Part shown: piece by piece, positions 29,519-39,841 of the stretch
How the letters are laid out: every line of letters begins with the position of its first letter
Position numbering within the stretch: position 1 is the stretch's first letter
Source of the DNA: Meira nashicola
Taxonomy: Eukaryota; Basidiomycota; Exobasidiomycetes; Exobasidiales; Brachybasidiaceae
Assembly: GCA_001600355.1 (NCBI GenBank)
Contig: BCJU01000003.1
Span: 124,001 to 188,000 of the forward strand
DNA: 64,000 nucleotides
Direction: 5' to 3'
Notes under the pieces: generated by a model
The model's database searches: none
The model's input: the letters and a program-made list of their open reading frames with translations, nothing else
What the model was told of the DNA's origin: nothing
Made by a program: the position numbers and the translations under genes

Positions 29519-30108
29519 TAGTGATGTGGCATTGCTTTTATGAATGCTTATTTTTGAATTATGTTCACTACCTGATCGATTTATTGTCATTTGATGTACT
29601 ATATTGCAAGTAAATATTGATATTGATATTTGTATCTATGATGATTGTGTCTTTAACTTTGCAATCAATCATCTGCGTATGGTGAATTAAGCATACACGC
29701 ACGCTATCGGGCGAATAAATAAACAATAAACGGGCGAAAAGCCGCTTCGCACGAAAAAAAAAAAGCAGAGCACAGACAATCGCCGCTTGCATTTTTTTAT
29801 ACTTTGGGCGTAGTCAATTTTCCCCAGTCAATTTTTCAGATTTCCTACTTTTGCTTTGGATGTCAACGTTCACAATAAGGTCACATGGATAAAGCTATTC
29901 GACATTGATCACACTCTCAAACATCAAAGTAGTTAGTGTTCTGGGGCCACTTTACTCGCATCCACATCCCATATACATATCACTTTCCTCACCCTTGCGA
30001 CACCTAACACCTTCAAATGAAATTCCTCCACAACGATAACCTCAACAGAAATTTTCGAATGCGTACAGATTAAAGTTATCACACATCTAAAACGAAAAAG
30101 TATTAAAG
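29519..30108. other. Intergenic between the two Zn2Cys6 genes
   Basis: 3' flank of one regulator and promoter of the next, transcribed in the same direction. No additional gene is seen. Confidence 0.5.
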
Positions 30109-32640
30109 ATGGAAGTAGACGAAGATCGATCGCTTTCACCTTTATCGCAATTTAGCGATGGCGGTGGAGCAAATGGAAAAGAATCACCAAGTTCAGGACC
30201 GATACGTAAAAGTGATCCATCCGGTAGTAATCGTTCAACAGCAGCAGGATCTGCATCTTCTTCAAAACCTTCGATTGCAGCACCGGTAAAAAGTGCATGT
30301 ACTTTTTGTCGTTCACGTAAATCAAGATGTAATGGTAAACAACCTTGTGCTGCTTGTATAAATAGAGGTAGGACGGATGATTGTGTTTATACGATCTCTA
30401 GAAGAGGTGGAAAACCAAAATCAAAAAGTGAAAAATTAGAACCTTTGGAAATGCATTTGGAAAAGTTATTAGGTCTTTCAGAATTACCCCATCTTGTTCG
30501 TATTCCAAATGCTATGCCACAATTACAAACTTTTCAACAAGATCAAGGGAACGATTTTGATCCTTATCAAGGTATAGATCCAACACGTATGCTTCAGCAA
30601 CAACAAAATAATAATTCAGCAATAGGCGCATATGGTACACCTCAATATCAACAATCTCAGGCGACTATTGGCTCTCCGATGAATCTCTTTCAATCTCCCG
30701 CTCTCAGTTCAGCTACTCCTTCTGCTAAATCTCTCGTGAAAGATTATTATACACATATTTATCGATTCGTTCCAGTTTTACCTGATCCAAAGTTTATTGA
30801 TGCATTAACGAATTGCATTCAACCAGGATCTCCATTGTTACTCTCACTCCAATGTGTCATTCCAATCTTACGAGATCAAACACTTTTACCTCAACAACAA
30901 CCATTCGCCACACCTGAAGCAAAAAAGGATGCTATTCGTGCTGAAGCATTATTCTACGCAAAGCAAGCATATGATGCAATTGATGAAGTTTTAGAAAGGG
31001 TAGAACAAGAGCAAGATAAAGAAGATGCAAGTATTCTAGAAGTTATTCAAGCTTTATGCATTTTAGTCATTTACGAATACGGAAGTGGAAGAGCTTTAAA
31101 ATCAAGATTAAAAGTGGATGCTGCTTTAACTTTGGCTATGTCAAAAGGATTACATCGTCTTTCTTCTACATCCTCACGTCCGATAAATGCATCAGATCAA
31201 GGTTTAAATGGTCAACATTTTGGAGTAGGTCAACATTATCTCACTCAGCTTCCAGATGAAGAAGTGTATGAAGTGAAAAAGCGAACATGGTGGAATTTGT
31301 GGATGTTGGCTATGTGGACGGCATACAATACAGGACGAATACCAACAGTACGTGCAGATGATTCTCGAGTTACCAGTGAACTACCTTCTTCACCTAATGG
31401 TAATATTAATTTGTGGCCAAACGTGATAACATCATTGCAAGGATTGCTTCTAGTTCAAGATCGAGTTTTGTCACTTGCACATATTGAACATGGACGTTTG
31501 CCTGTCAACGGTATTCAAGATCCATCTACGTTTGGAAATGATGGCAATAGACAGAATGGTAGCAGACATCCTGAAATACCTCAAACATTCTCTGGACAGC
31601 CAACACTTTCGAGTAAAGATGAAATCTTGCGTTCAATGGTTGAACTGGATGAAAATATTCAAAAGAAGATGTTAGAATTAGAGCAAACTACATATGGAAT
31701 CGTTGGACCTTCAGATGGTATTTCGACACATAATGCAAATGAGGATGAAACACAGAGGATATTAAAGTTCCTTTGGGCTATTCAATTATACACAACTAGT
31801 TTAACATTACACATCGGACAAGCATTCCATGGTGCTTCATTGTTCGAGCGTAAACTGTGCTTCTTGAGCAGCATTAGCGAAACTGCAAGTGATCCGGCTG
31901 CATGTCAAGTTCCGATGCCAAATGCTTTCGAAGGTGATCATTCTTCTTCTTCTAATTCAAATATCAATCCAGTCACTATGGCACCAATGATGGACTTGTA
32001 TGCTCGCGGTCCATTCAAACCTCGTGATAGCTTAAAAAGATGTGTAGATGCCAGTGATAAGCTTTTGTCAATCTCACGTAATTTACGCAAAAGTGAAGGA
32101 CATATGGCTTCCCCTAATCCATTCAATGCATGTAGCTTTGTATTGATCAGCTTTGTTTGTTTAATGCAAGCTTTGGCAATTTCTACATCCTCTATGCAAG
32201 AAGAAGATCCAATGTTAGCGGCAAGTTTGGATAGAGGAAATGAAGATGGAACGTTTGGACAAAATTCAACTTCACAAGGTTCTACATCTACTTCAACTTT
32301 ATTGAGAACTGCACAAAGTGCGGCAGCATTAACGCCAGCAGTCGGACAAACAGGTTCAATAAATGGAATTAGTTCTCCACCTTCATTGTTCGGAAGCGGA
32401 GTTGGTGGCAGCAGTGGCGGTGATTCAAAAATACGACCACCTTCACAACAAGCACAATTACAAAACATTTGGGCTCGTGTAAAAGAAGCTAGAGATGCTT
32501 TACAAGGTTTATCGAAATATTGGGATATGGTCATTCCTATGCGTGAAGAAGTTACAGGCTGTTTACAAGCAAGTCAATTTTTGTTAAGTCAACATCCTAA
32601 TCCTGAACAAGATATGCCACCACCATCATTTTCGATTTGA
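30109..32640 (+). CDS. Zn2Cys6 transcription factor with fungal-specific domain
   Basis: Nuclear regulator of 843 residues, single exon. A Ser/Gly-rich N-terminal arm precedes the zinc cluster with Cys64, 67, 74, 80, 83 and 92 (CTFCRSRKSRCNG..PCAAC). The fungal-specific transcription-factor domain spans roughly 200-480: LVKDYYTHIYRFVPVLPDPKF, then ALCILVIYEYGSGRALKSRLKVDAALTLAMSKGLHRL and EVKKRTWWNLWMLAMWTAYNTGRIP, the typical central signature. Ser/Asn/Gly-rich linkers follow, and the C-terminal part (ARVKEARDALQGLSKYWDMV) is helical. It is unrelated to the preceding zinc-cluster gene outside the DNA-binding domain. Target genes are unknown. Confidence 0.9.
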   Translation: MEVDEDRSLSPLSQFSDGGGANGKESPSSGPIRKSDPSGSNRSTAAGSASSSKPSIAAPVKSACTFCRSRKSRCNGKQPCAACINRGRTDDCVYTISRRGGKPKSKSEKLEPLEMHLEKLLGLSELPHLVRIPNAMPQLQTFQQDQGNDFDPYQGIDPTRMLQQQQNNNSAIGAYGTPQYQQSQATIGSPMNLFQSPALSSATPSAKSLVKDYYTHIYRFVPVLPDPKFIDALTNCIQPGSPLLLSLQCVIPILRDQTLLPQQQPFATPEAKKDAIRAEALFYAKQAYDAIDEVLERVEQEQDKEDASILEVIQALCILVIYEYGSGRALKSRLKVDAALTLAMSKGLHRLSSTSSRPINASDQGLNGQHFGVGQHYLTQLPDEEVYEVKKRTWWNLWMLAMWTAYNTGRIPTVRADDSRVTSELPSSPNGNINLWPNVITSLQGLLLVQDRVLSLAHIEHGRLPVNGIQDPSTFGNDGNRQNGSRHPEIPQTFSGQPTLSSKDEILRSMVELDENIQKKMLELEQTTYGIVGPSDGISTHNANEDETQRILKFLWAIQLYTTSLTLHIGQAFHGASLFERKLCFLSSISETASDPAACQVPMPNAFEGDHSSSSNSNINPVTMAPMMDLYARGPFKPRDSLKRCVDASDKLLSISRNLRKSEGHMASPNPFNACSFVLISFVCLMQALAISTSSMQEEDPMLAASLDRGNEDGTFGQNSTSQGSTSTSTLLRTAQSAAALTPAVGQTGSINGISSPPSLFGSGVGGSSGGDSKIRPPSQQAQLQNIWARVKEARDALQGLSKYWDMVIPMREEVTGCLQASQFLLSQHPNPEQDMPPPSFSI

Positions 32641-33876
32641 TGTATAGATCAAATAGCTTCTCTCATTCCATTCTAGAACCCTTTTTTTAACTTTATTTTC
32701 TGTATTTATATCACTTTTGGACATCATAGCTTGTGTCCATGTATATCTCGCAACATGTTAAATTTCTGATCTCACCACACGATTGAAATTGTGTCCACTT
32801 TTCCTCAGACAATTACGCCAAAGTACATTTCATTCAAATATGTTTATACTTATAAGAATGAATAAGGATTTGATTGATTTATGTGGTAGCTTTTACGCAG
32901 ATATGTTTAATCATTTTGTTCGGCTGAAACTTTATCACGAATATCTTGCCATAGCTTTCCTTTGTTATGATTGTTCCATGCACGTGTGGTTGCTGTATCG
33001 TATGCCATTCCTGATTGCGTTGAAGAAGAGAAAAAAGGTGGGAGAGGTCAGTTGATCATGTTCGAAGATATGCAATTTTGAGAATGTGAGATGATAGATT
33101 TGCATTTCTGTACTGGCGATAATAGTGATCTGATGATGACAAGTACGTTTCTAGATGGAGTAATGTACTTTTCCAGATGAAAATATCCTCTTTTTGAAAC
33201 AACGTTCATCATCAACAGATTGCTATACGAGCCATTCCAGATTTTTTGCAAGTTTATCATCCGACATTTCATCAGGGTTGCTGATCACGCCAATAGTCAT
33301 CAGCCAAATCTCCTAACAATACTCACCGAATGCGAATGCTCCGAAGAAGACGGTTCCGACGCTATTTTTGACGAAAAGGAGGAAAGAAGAAGGGTGAAAT
33401 TAAAAGTATCAGCGTATTTTGTTCGATCGAATGAAGGCTGATCCAATACGCACAATACGGAATTACGCTTAAAGATAGTTGAGTAGATTGTGTTGGCGAG
33501 GGACATGTTTGGCCAATCTCTTTTCTTTGTTTGGTCGTAGGTGATGCGATGTGAGGATGGTGGAGAACGATTAGACAAAAGAAGAAGAATGACAATCAAC
33601 CCAATTCGCTTCAGCCAAGGTCAACCTGCCGCCCCAGCGCAATGACAGGCCTTCTAAATTCAGAACTTCTTTTCAGCCAATATAACGCGTTCAATTTGTA
33701 CGCACTGAAGGTGTACGCACTTTCGGCGGTTCAGCCCGGAAACAAATAGTACGGCCTAGAAAGGCTTTAGGCCATTACATCGCACGTGCGCAACAACAAA
33801 AAGAAAGGTGCGTGAGGTAGCAGGGTATAGAATTGAAATAGAAAAGGTAATATACAAAATGAATAATATGAATCTA
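32641..33876. other. Intergenic, about 1.2 kb, between convergent genes
   Basis: Lies between the convergent ends of the Zn2Cys6 gene and the Dcr2-like gene. Several open frames of 70-100 codons on both strands show no family-like sequence, and none is called. No RNA gene or long repeat was recognised. Confidence 0.45.
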
Positions 33877-35994
33877 TTAAACGACTGGCTTTGTTTCTTT
33901 AAACAAGGTATGTTCTTCAAATCTGCCGGATTTCGATTCCACAACTTGCCATGTGTCCACCTTTTGACCCCAATTGGAGATATTTAAGATTCTTGTTCTT
34001 CTATCAAAACCCTTTTCTCCATATGCAGCAAAAGATGAACCACCATTAAAGCAAATCCAAACTCCTTTTACTCTACGACAGCCAGCATTCAAATGCATAT
34101 GACCATGGAAAAATCCAATAACATCTTGTTCTTCTTTTGGTCGATCGAGAACGGCAGAAAATAATCCTGCTTTCTTTTGCGCTCCTTCAACCGTTTTAAT
34201 TTCTTTCATTTCTCCAAATTGTGTTGATTGACCTCCCATTGCTGTATCTGCTTCATTAAATGCTTCAGGAACAGGAATGTGAACAAACATAAATGCTTTT
34301 GGCTTGGATAGGTATGACTGTTGTTCTCTCGTTTCCAGATCAGCATCTCTTCGCCATATTCTACCGAGATCTTTTGCTCCATCTCCCTCATATGGTCTCT
34401 CGATCCCTTTGATCTTTTTCGAAACGTCTTTAAACCATTCAATTTGATCCGGACGAACCCAATCATACCCTGAGAATTGGAATGGATGCCAATTATCTAC
34501 TGGCGCATATTCTCCCGAATCGAGCATATATAGTGTAAAAAGATGAATCTTGTCTGGCTTGGGTGATCGAATCTTAACGTAAAAGTTTCCAGCACCATTG
34601 CCATCATGCAAATGTGTAGGTCCAACGCGACTGTGAGAGTATGGCAAGCGTGACAATAATGCTTGCTGTTCTCCTCGTGTCAATACTCCAGTTTGTGAAT
34701 CATGATTACCTTGAATGGAAGCCCATGGAATCTTTCGATCTATCGCAAGTCTGACCCATTTAGGTATAACGCTCTTTTCGTCCCAACTAGTTCCTTGTCC
34801 ATTGAGTAAATCTCCGCTGAATACGATCATATCTGGCTTTTCTTCATCAAGCCATCTCTCGATCATCTTAATTGTATCATCATCAGCAACGCATGGCTTG
34901 CTCGCCGTATTCCATGCAACATCTCGACAAAGTTCATGTCGAACAGAAAGGTGAAGATCGGATAATTGCATAATTTTGAATGTACCATCTTCCTTAAATA
35001 AAGGGTCTGGAGGTTCATTGGGCAATCTCTCTGGTTTCCTTCTAGCGGTCAAAGTGACTTGTGCAACATTGAGATCATCATTACTCTGCACTGCCAATCC
35101 TACCGGCTTAAAGCCAGGCCAAGCAGGTCCAGTACCGTATATGACATCAACTTCTGTGATTGGATCAGAATTGAGTGCTTGATCTGCCGCTGATAATTTC
35201 TCAGTTACCATTCCTTCTTCGCCATCTTTATCTTGTGCTGTTCCACCTACAGTTCGATAATACAAATGAACGGGCATCTTTTTTGATGCAGCAGCTAAGA
35301 ATGTTGAACGCATATCCTCTTTAACTCTATGCCAGCCTGCATAATCTCCTCCTACTGGTCTATTATCAGCACCAGTTTGAACAAGACGAAGGTCAACAAT
35401 TTTTGGTACATCTGATCTACGACTACGACGATAAAAGATAAACTTTGTTTCGAATGAAGCCATCAATTGTCCTAAGAAATCGATACTTGGAATTCCGAAT
35501 TGACCAATCTTTTTTGATCGTGCGGCTGCTGTATCTGCATCTAAAGGTCGATCTACAAGAACCCAAGGTCCTAATCTTGCATCCTTTTCAGGTGTTGTGA
35601 GAGGTTTACAGCTGCTTAATAAAATTGGGAAGCAAGAGTGAACAGTGATTTCTGTTAGAGGTACTGGATTGGGTACTTGAGGTGCATAAACATCTAAAGG
35701 GTATGATGGTGCCATACTACCGATCGCCGAAGCATCTGCATTATTTTGTACTGTTGAATCAATTGCCTGATCAGAAGTTTGAGTTGGATTACGTATCGAA
35801 TCAAATGCTTGTAAACCCAAAAGTCTCGATGAAGATAGAGGAGAAGGATGTGACATATAAGAAACGAATGAAAGTAGCAAAGCAAAGCATACCCAAGCAC
35901 AACAAAAACGTGCAGGTAACCTTCTACAGCATCCTTTCTTACGCTCTTCTACAGCATACCATGCTGGAGGTAATCGAGCGGATCTTCGGCGCAT
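33877..35994 (-). CDS. DCR2: Dcr2-like calcineurin-type phosphoesterase, membrane anchored
   Basis: Metallophosphoesterase of 705 residues starting at the ATG at 35994. An Arg-rich cytosolic N terminus is followed by one membrane segment (about 30-47, FCCAWVCFALLLSFVSYM), giving a type II topology with a lumenal catalytic domain. Metal-binding motifs are in order: QLSDLHLS, FSGDLLNGQGTSWDE, GNHDSQTG, VHIP and GFFHGHMHLNAG. The Leu-rich stretch between the last motifs and NGGSSFAAYGEKGFDRRTRI is typical of Dcr2 proteins. Yeast Dcr2 dephosphorylates Ire1 and influences the unfolded protein response and cell-cycle start. The symbol is by family resemblance. Confidence 0.85.
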   Translation of the reverse strand: MRRRSARLPPAWYAVEERKKGCCRRLPARFCCAWVCFALLLSFVSYMSHPSPLSSSRLLGLQAFDSIRNPTQTSDQAIDSTVQNNADASAIGSMAPSYPLDVYAPQVPNPVPLTEITVHSCFPILLSSCKPLTTPEKDARLGPWVLVDRPLDADTAAARSKKIGQFGIPSIDFLGQLMASFETKFIFYRRSRRSDVPKIVDLRLVQTGADNRPVGGDYAGWHRVKEDMRSTFLAAASKKMPVHLYYRTVGGTAQDKDGEEGMVTEKLSAADQALNSDPITEVDVIYGTGPAWPGFKPVGLAVQSNDDLNVAQVTLTARRKPERLPNEPPDPLFKEDGTFKIMQLSDLHLSVRHELCRDVAWNTASKPCVADDDTIKMIERWLDEEKPDMIVFSGDLLNGQGTSWDEKSVIPKWVRLAIDRKIPWASIQGNHDSQTGVLTRGEQQALLSRLPYSHSRVGPTHLHDGNGAGNFYVKIRSPKPDKIHLFTLYMLDSGEYAPVDNWHPFQFSGYDWVRPDQIEWFKDVSKKIKGIERPYEGDGAKDLGRIWRRDADLETREQQSYLSKPKAFMFVHIPVPEAFNEADTAMGGQSTQFGEMKEIKTVEGAQKKAGLFSAVLDRPKEEQDVIGFFHGHMHLNAGCRRVKGVWICFNGGSSFAAYGEKGFDRRTRILNISNWGQKVDTWQVVESKSGRFEEHTLFKETKPVV

Positions 35995-36271
35995 TGTCGA
36001 GATCAAATGTTCATTAAGGCTAATGATGTAAGGAAAGAAGAGGAATTTCTCATCATATCATGATTAAGAACTTTATTCTGGATAAACGCGGACCGTCCGT
36101 GCATGCTATACACAATTTAGACTTTTGTTTGTTTGCAGGCGTAGGCTGAAGTTTAAACCCTTTTTATAGAATAGAATAATTCTTTCCTACTTTATACGCG
36201 TGGGGTAAAAACGGAAGGATAGAACAAGTTCTCCTTCTTTATTTATCACCTATAACACCCACTCCCTTGCC
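35995..36271. promoter_or_regulatory. Divergent promoter, Dcr2-like / AFG1-like genes
   Basis: A 277-base region separates the two divergently transcribed genes and must hold both promoters. Confidence 0.5.
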
Positions 36272-37852
36272 ATGATTCGACGGAGAGCTGCCCAATTAGC
36301 GATACGGTCAGAAAGAAGACCGCATAAGCTAAGAGTAGCAACATGCTCAATCTCTCAATCTTCACCTTCATCACATCTCGATAGAATCTCTTTTCAACCT
36401 AGACGGAGCATACATTGTACTACACTACTTCAAAAAACTGCCGATACAAAAGCAAAGGCACCAAGCGGTTCGATATCCCCAATCAAACGTTATGATGAAT
36501 TAGTGGAAAAAGGCTTACTCAATGAAGATTCTCACCAGCGAAAAGTCGTTCAACAATTGGAAGATTTACACAATGAATTAAAGACATACAAGCAAAAACT
36601 ACACCCCGAACCTGAAAAACTCAAGCCAGCAGGATTATTCGCAAAGTTATTCGGACAAAGTAAACCAAAAGATGAAAATCATGGCAAGCTAGAAATTCCA
36701 AAAGAAGTACCCAAAGGTCTTTATCTTTATGGTGATGTTGGAACAGGAAAGAGTATGCTTATGGACTTATTTTATGATACATTACCGGAAAATATTCAAA
36801 ACAAGAGAAGAATTCATTTTCATCAATTTATGATAGATGCTCATAAACGAATGCACGCTTTCAAATCACTTTCTCATAGACCTTCCGGAATGGTAATGAG
36901 CGCCGCAAGTGCTGCAGTGATGGCAGCCGCTGCTGCAAGTGGAAAATCTGATGCGGTAACGGAAGAAATTGATCCAATCCCTCATGTTGCTAGACAATTT
37001 GCTGAAGAGGCAAGCGTTCTATGCTTTGATGAATTTCAAGTGACAGATATTGCCGATGCGATGATCTTGAGAAGGCTGTTCGAACATATGCTATGGCATG
37101 GGGTTGTTTGCGTTGCAACGTCCAATAGACACCCAGACGAGCTTTACAAAAACGGTATTCAAAGGTCAAGCTTTGTTCCTTGCATTGAGTTGATAAAGGA
37201 ACAGCTAGGTATTGTGAATTTGGACTCTGGAACGGACTATAGAAAGATCCCTAGATCATTGACAAAGGTTTACTTCTCACCATTATCACCCGAGAACAAG
37301 GCAGAGATGAATAAATTATGGGACGCAATGACATCCGATCCAGACGATCAACCTACTTCCAACAGAACAATCACCATTTGGGGTCGTCAACTCAACATTC
37401 CACTTTCCAGCAAAAGATGTGCTCGATTCACGTTTGACGAACTTTGTGGAAAACCAAAAAGTGCGGCAGATTATATTGAAATTTGTCGTACGTTTCCAAC
37501 TATTTTTATCGATGAAATTCCAAAGATGAATATTCATCAACGTGATTTAGCAAGAAGATTTATCACTTTTATCGATGCTGCTTATGAGAGTAAAACAAGA
37601 ATTTTTGCAAGTAGTGAAGTTGAAATGTTAAGAGTTTTTAGTGGAGAAGTTGAACAAGGTCCAACGAAAGATCAAATGCGCGCTCTTATGGACGATTTAG
37701 GTCTTACTATGGATCAATTAGGCGGAATGCCAATGGCAACTGGAGAAGAAGAAGTCTTTGCTTTTGCTCGTGTTTTATCTCGATTAAGCGAAATGAGTTC
37801 TAAGCAATATGCTGAATTATCTGCTGGTTTTGAAGCGCCACCGGAATATTGA
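36272..37852 (+). CDS. AFG1: AFG1/LACE1-type mitochondrial AAA-like ATPase
   Basis: A 526-residue ATPase of the AFG1 family, which supports turnover and assembly of mitochondrially encoded respiratory subunits. The first 55 residues are Arg/Ser-rich and lack acidic residues early on, as in a mitochondrial presequence. Walker A GDVGTGKS is at 154-161, Walker B VLCFDEFQVTD near 249-259 with Asp253/Glu254. MILRRLFEHMLWHGVVCVATSNRHPDELYKNGIQR is a family hallmark, and IFIDEIPKMNIHQRDLARRFI lies further on. An Ala-rich insert (about 210-225) sits between Walker A and B. Single exon, usual length. Confidence 0.9.
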   Translation: MIRRRAAQLAIRSERRPHKLRVATCSISQSSPSSHLDRISFQPRRSIHCTTLLQKTADTKAKAPSGSISPIKRYDELVEKGLLNEDSHQRKVVQQLEDLHNELKTYKQKLHPEPEKLKPAGLFAKLFGQSKPKDENHGKLEIPKEVPKGLYLYGDVGTGKSMLMDLFYDTLPENIQNKRRIHFHQFMIDAHKRMHAFKSLSHRPSGMVMSAASAAVMAAAAASGKSDAVTEEIDPIPHVARQFAEEASVLCFDEFQVTDIADAMILRRLFEHMLWHGVVCVATSNRHPDELYKNGIQRSSFVPCIELIKEQLGIVNLDSGTDYRKIPRSLTKVYFSPLSPENKAEMNKLWDAMTSDPDDQPTSNRTITIWGRQLNIPLSSKRCARFTFDELCGKPKSAADYIEICRTFPTIFIDEIPKMNIHQRDLARRFITFIDAAYESKTRIFASSEVEMLRVFSGEVEQGPTKDQMRALMDDLGLTMDQLGGMPMATGEEEVFAFARVLSRLSEMSSKQYAELSAGFEAPPEY

Positions 37853-37908
37853 AGATGTAATTAATACAAGAGCGATAATTGCATATCAGTTCTCTTTGAT
37901 GATAGAGT

Positions 37909-37914
37909 CGGGGC
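37909..37914 (+). promoter_or_regulatory. CGGGGC element before the 38021 gene
   Basis: Exact CGGGGC followed by TT, 107 bases before the start codon and just behind the AFG1-like gene. Confidence 0.55.
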
Positions 37915-38020
37915 TTCTTTATTTGATACACACACATTCAATTGAGTTGCATTCGTATGAGTTGCATTCAGACCATCTTGTTTTACACTGTTGAAATCGA
38001 CTACCATACCTCCTTGTGAG

Positions 38021-38626
38021 ATGTTTATCTTTAAAGTCTTTTTGCTCTTTTTGACAAATCTTGATTATACACGACCTATGGATCGAGAACCCTCACTGTC
38101 ACCTTCAGGTCATGCGTTAACGACAGACAATAGTCCTCCTCTAACAAGTGCACGAGACAATTTGACAGTAGGGATTGGACCTAGACTTTTAGGAATTTCA
38201 ATCCCGGATTCAAGTAATCATTCAGAGCAAAAGGATGATTCATCTAACTTAACAAAGGCACAAATTTACAGAAAGAAGAATTATATGAAATTAAGAACTA
38301 ATGAAAAAGCATGGGAAGAATATAAAATAAAAAGGAATGAATATCGAAATGAAAAACGAAAAGGAAAAACAAGAGATATCGAAAGAATGTATGAAGCAAG
38401 AAAATTAAAATTAAAAATGAAACAAAATGATAAAGAAGCAACAAGATTAACAAGAACAACGACGAGAACAAATGCAAGAAGTCGATTTTTTAAAAATTTT
38501 GAAAAAGGAATTGCAACAAAAGAAGATTTGAAAAAATATATGGATTTATTAGAAAGAGATAAAAATTATCAAAAACTTTCAAGACAACGAAAAAAAAATG
38601 CAAAGCAGAACAATAAACGTGGATAA
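38021..38626 (+). CDS. Array member 1: secreted basic protein without DLNxP
   Basis: First member of the 38-50 kb array; intronless, 201 residues. The ATG at 38021 starts a short signal peptide (MFIFKVFLLFLTNLDYTRP). The mature N terminus RPMDREP shares RPMD with the next gene but has no DLNxP. A Ser/Pro/Asp linker is followed by the family's basic body: a YRKKNYMKLRxNEKAWEEY segment, then the conserved C-terminal block FEKGIATKEDLKKYMDLLERDKNYQ and a Lys/Arg end. Unknown function; a candidate effector. Confidence 0.7.
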   Translation: MFIFKVFLLFLTNLDYTRPMDREPSLSPSGHALTTDNSPPLTSARDNLTVGIGPRLLGISIPDSSNHSEQKDDSSNLTKAQIYRKKNYMKLRTNEKAWEEYKIKRNEYRNEKRKGKTRDIERMYEARKLKLKMKQNDKEATRLTRTTTRTNARSRFFKNFEKGIATKEDLKKYMDLLERDKNYQKLSRQRKKNAKQNNKRG

Positions 38627-38654
38627 ATTATTATTCTGGGCAAATATATTAATT

Positions 38655-38660
38655 CGGGGC
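38655..38660 (+). promoter_or_regulatory. CGGGGC element before the 38783 gene
   Basis: Exact CGGGGC, 123 bases before the start codon, the most distant of the set. Confidence 0.5.
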
Positions 38661-38782
38661 GAATTAAAGGCTTTCAGCAGTGTGCTAATCCTTATGCAAT
38701 CGTACTCAAAATCCTGACTTCTGCTGTGTATAACTTGCTTTTATTTGTGTTTCTATATACCATATACTTCCCTAGTTCTATC

Positions 38783-39724
38783 ATGCATTTTATCTATAGT
38801 CTTATCTTATTTATTCAATTTGCTCTTGTTCGACCAATGGATGAAGCAATTGATTGGGATGCTTTAAAACCGCTTGACGTTGGACCTAAAAATACTCAAA
38901 GACCGTTAAGCCCATCAATGTGGGATGAAGTATTGCACAAAGATAACGAGCACAACAACCTTCAATATGGACTTATGCACCATGCAACTCCAGCCCAACC
39001 ATCTCCTGACATTAAGACGAACGAAGAATTACACAAGTCTGAATTGCTTAAAATAAATAGATCTCGAAGTGCAAGTTGAACGATTTATATTCGCTGGTTA
39101 AGCACGTTCTAACTTACTCATTTTTCCCCTTTTTAGAAAGTTTATAATCAAACTTGGATGCAAAATTTGAAAAATGTGAGTCATTTTATTCATTCTGAAC
39201 ATCTCATCTTATTATTATAAGAATAACCTAACACAATTAACCCTTAATTTCGAATCAGGATAAACAAAAATACGCTGCTTTTCGTTCCAAAAAAAGGGAA
39301 TACGAAAAAGAACGTAGAAAAGGGGTAAGAAAACCAAAATGATATATATGTATAGTGACAAATATTAACATACTGTATTATTCTTACAGTTAGCACCGGA
39401 AAAAAGGCAATCTTAAATGCAGATGGTCAAAAACGTCAACAAAAATATTACATGAACAAAGTGGAAAAGTGAGTAAATTTTCAACGCAAAAGAATTATTG
39501 CAGAACTTACAATTTACTCATATCTCGTATTCATTAGGAATCCCAACTTTAAACGCCTTAATACTAGAACTAGATTACGTCAAAAGATTGAACAAAATAT
39601 CGCAACAGAAAAAGAAGTGCAAAGTTATCATAAACTAAAAGAGAGGGATAGAAAATACCAGAAAGCTGTTAGGGAAAGGAGAAGAGCAAGAGAAGAAGAG
39701 TTGGAAAGGAAATACAGCCCTTAG
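38783..39724 (+). pseudogene. Array member 2: five-exon secreted basic protein with a one-base frameshift
   Basis: Reconstructed exons: 38783-39068 (or to 39074), 39137-39175, 39259-39324, 39390-39468 and 39538-39724. The signal peptide (MHFIYSLILFIQFALVRP) is followed by IDWDALKPLD instead of DLNxP. Exons 2-5 carry the family body (VYNQTWMQNLKN, KYAAFRSKKREYEKERRKG, NFKRLNTRTRLRQKIEQNIATEKE). Exon 4 does not read through: the run of six A at 39400-39405 shifts the frame and gives an early stop, whereas the homologous frame resumes directly after it and joins exon 5 in phase. Either the gene is decaying or one A was lost in sequencing. Exon 1's donor is ambiguous. Confidence 0.6.
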
Positions 39725-39742
39725 AGTCATATTTGACGTTAT

Positions 39743-39748
39743 CGGGGC
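39743..39748 (+). promoter_or_regulatory. CGGGGC element before the 39842 gene
   Basis: Exact CGGGGC followed by TT, 94 bases before the start codon. Confidence 0.55.
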
Positions 39749-39841
39749 TTGACCTCTGGTTTGTTATTTAGAGTATAGCGAGTATTTCAATATGTTTACA
39801 CGTATATTTCACTGCAGTATCATCACTTGCATTCTTACATC

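Noticed and set aside
32641..33876. Several 70-100-codon frames on both strands
   Set aside because: No start context, motifs or protein-like composition; they lie between convergent genes.
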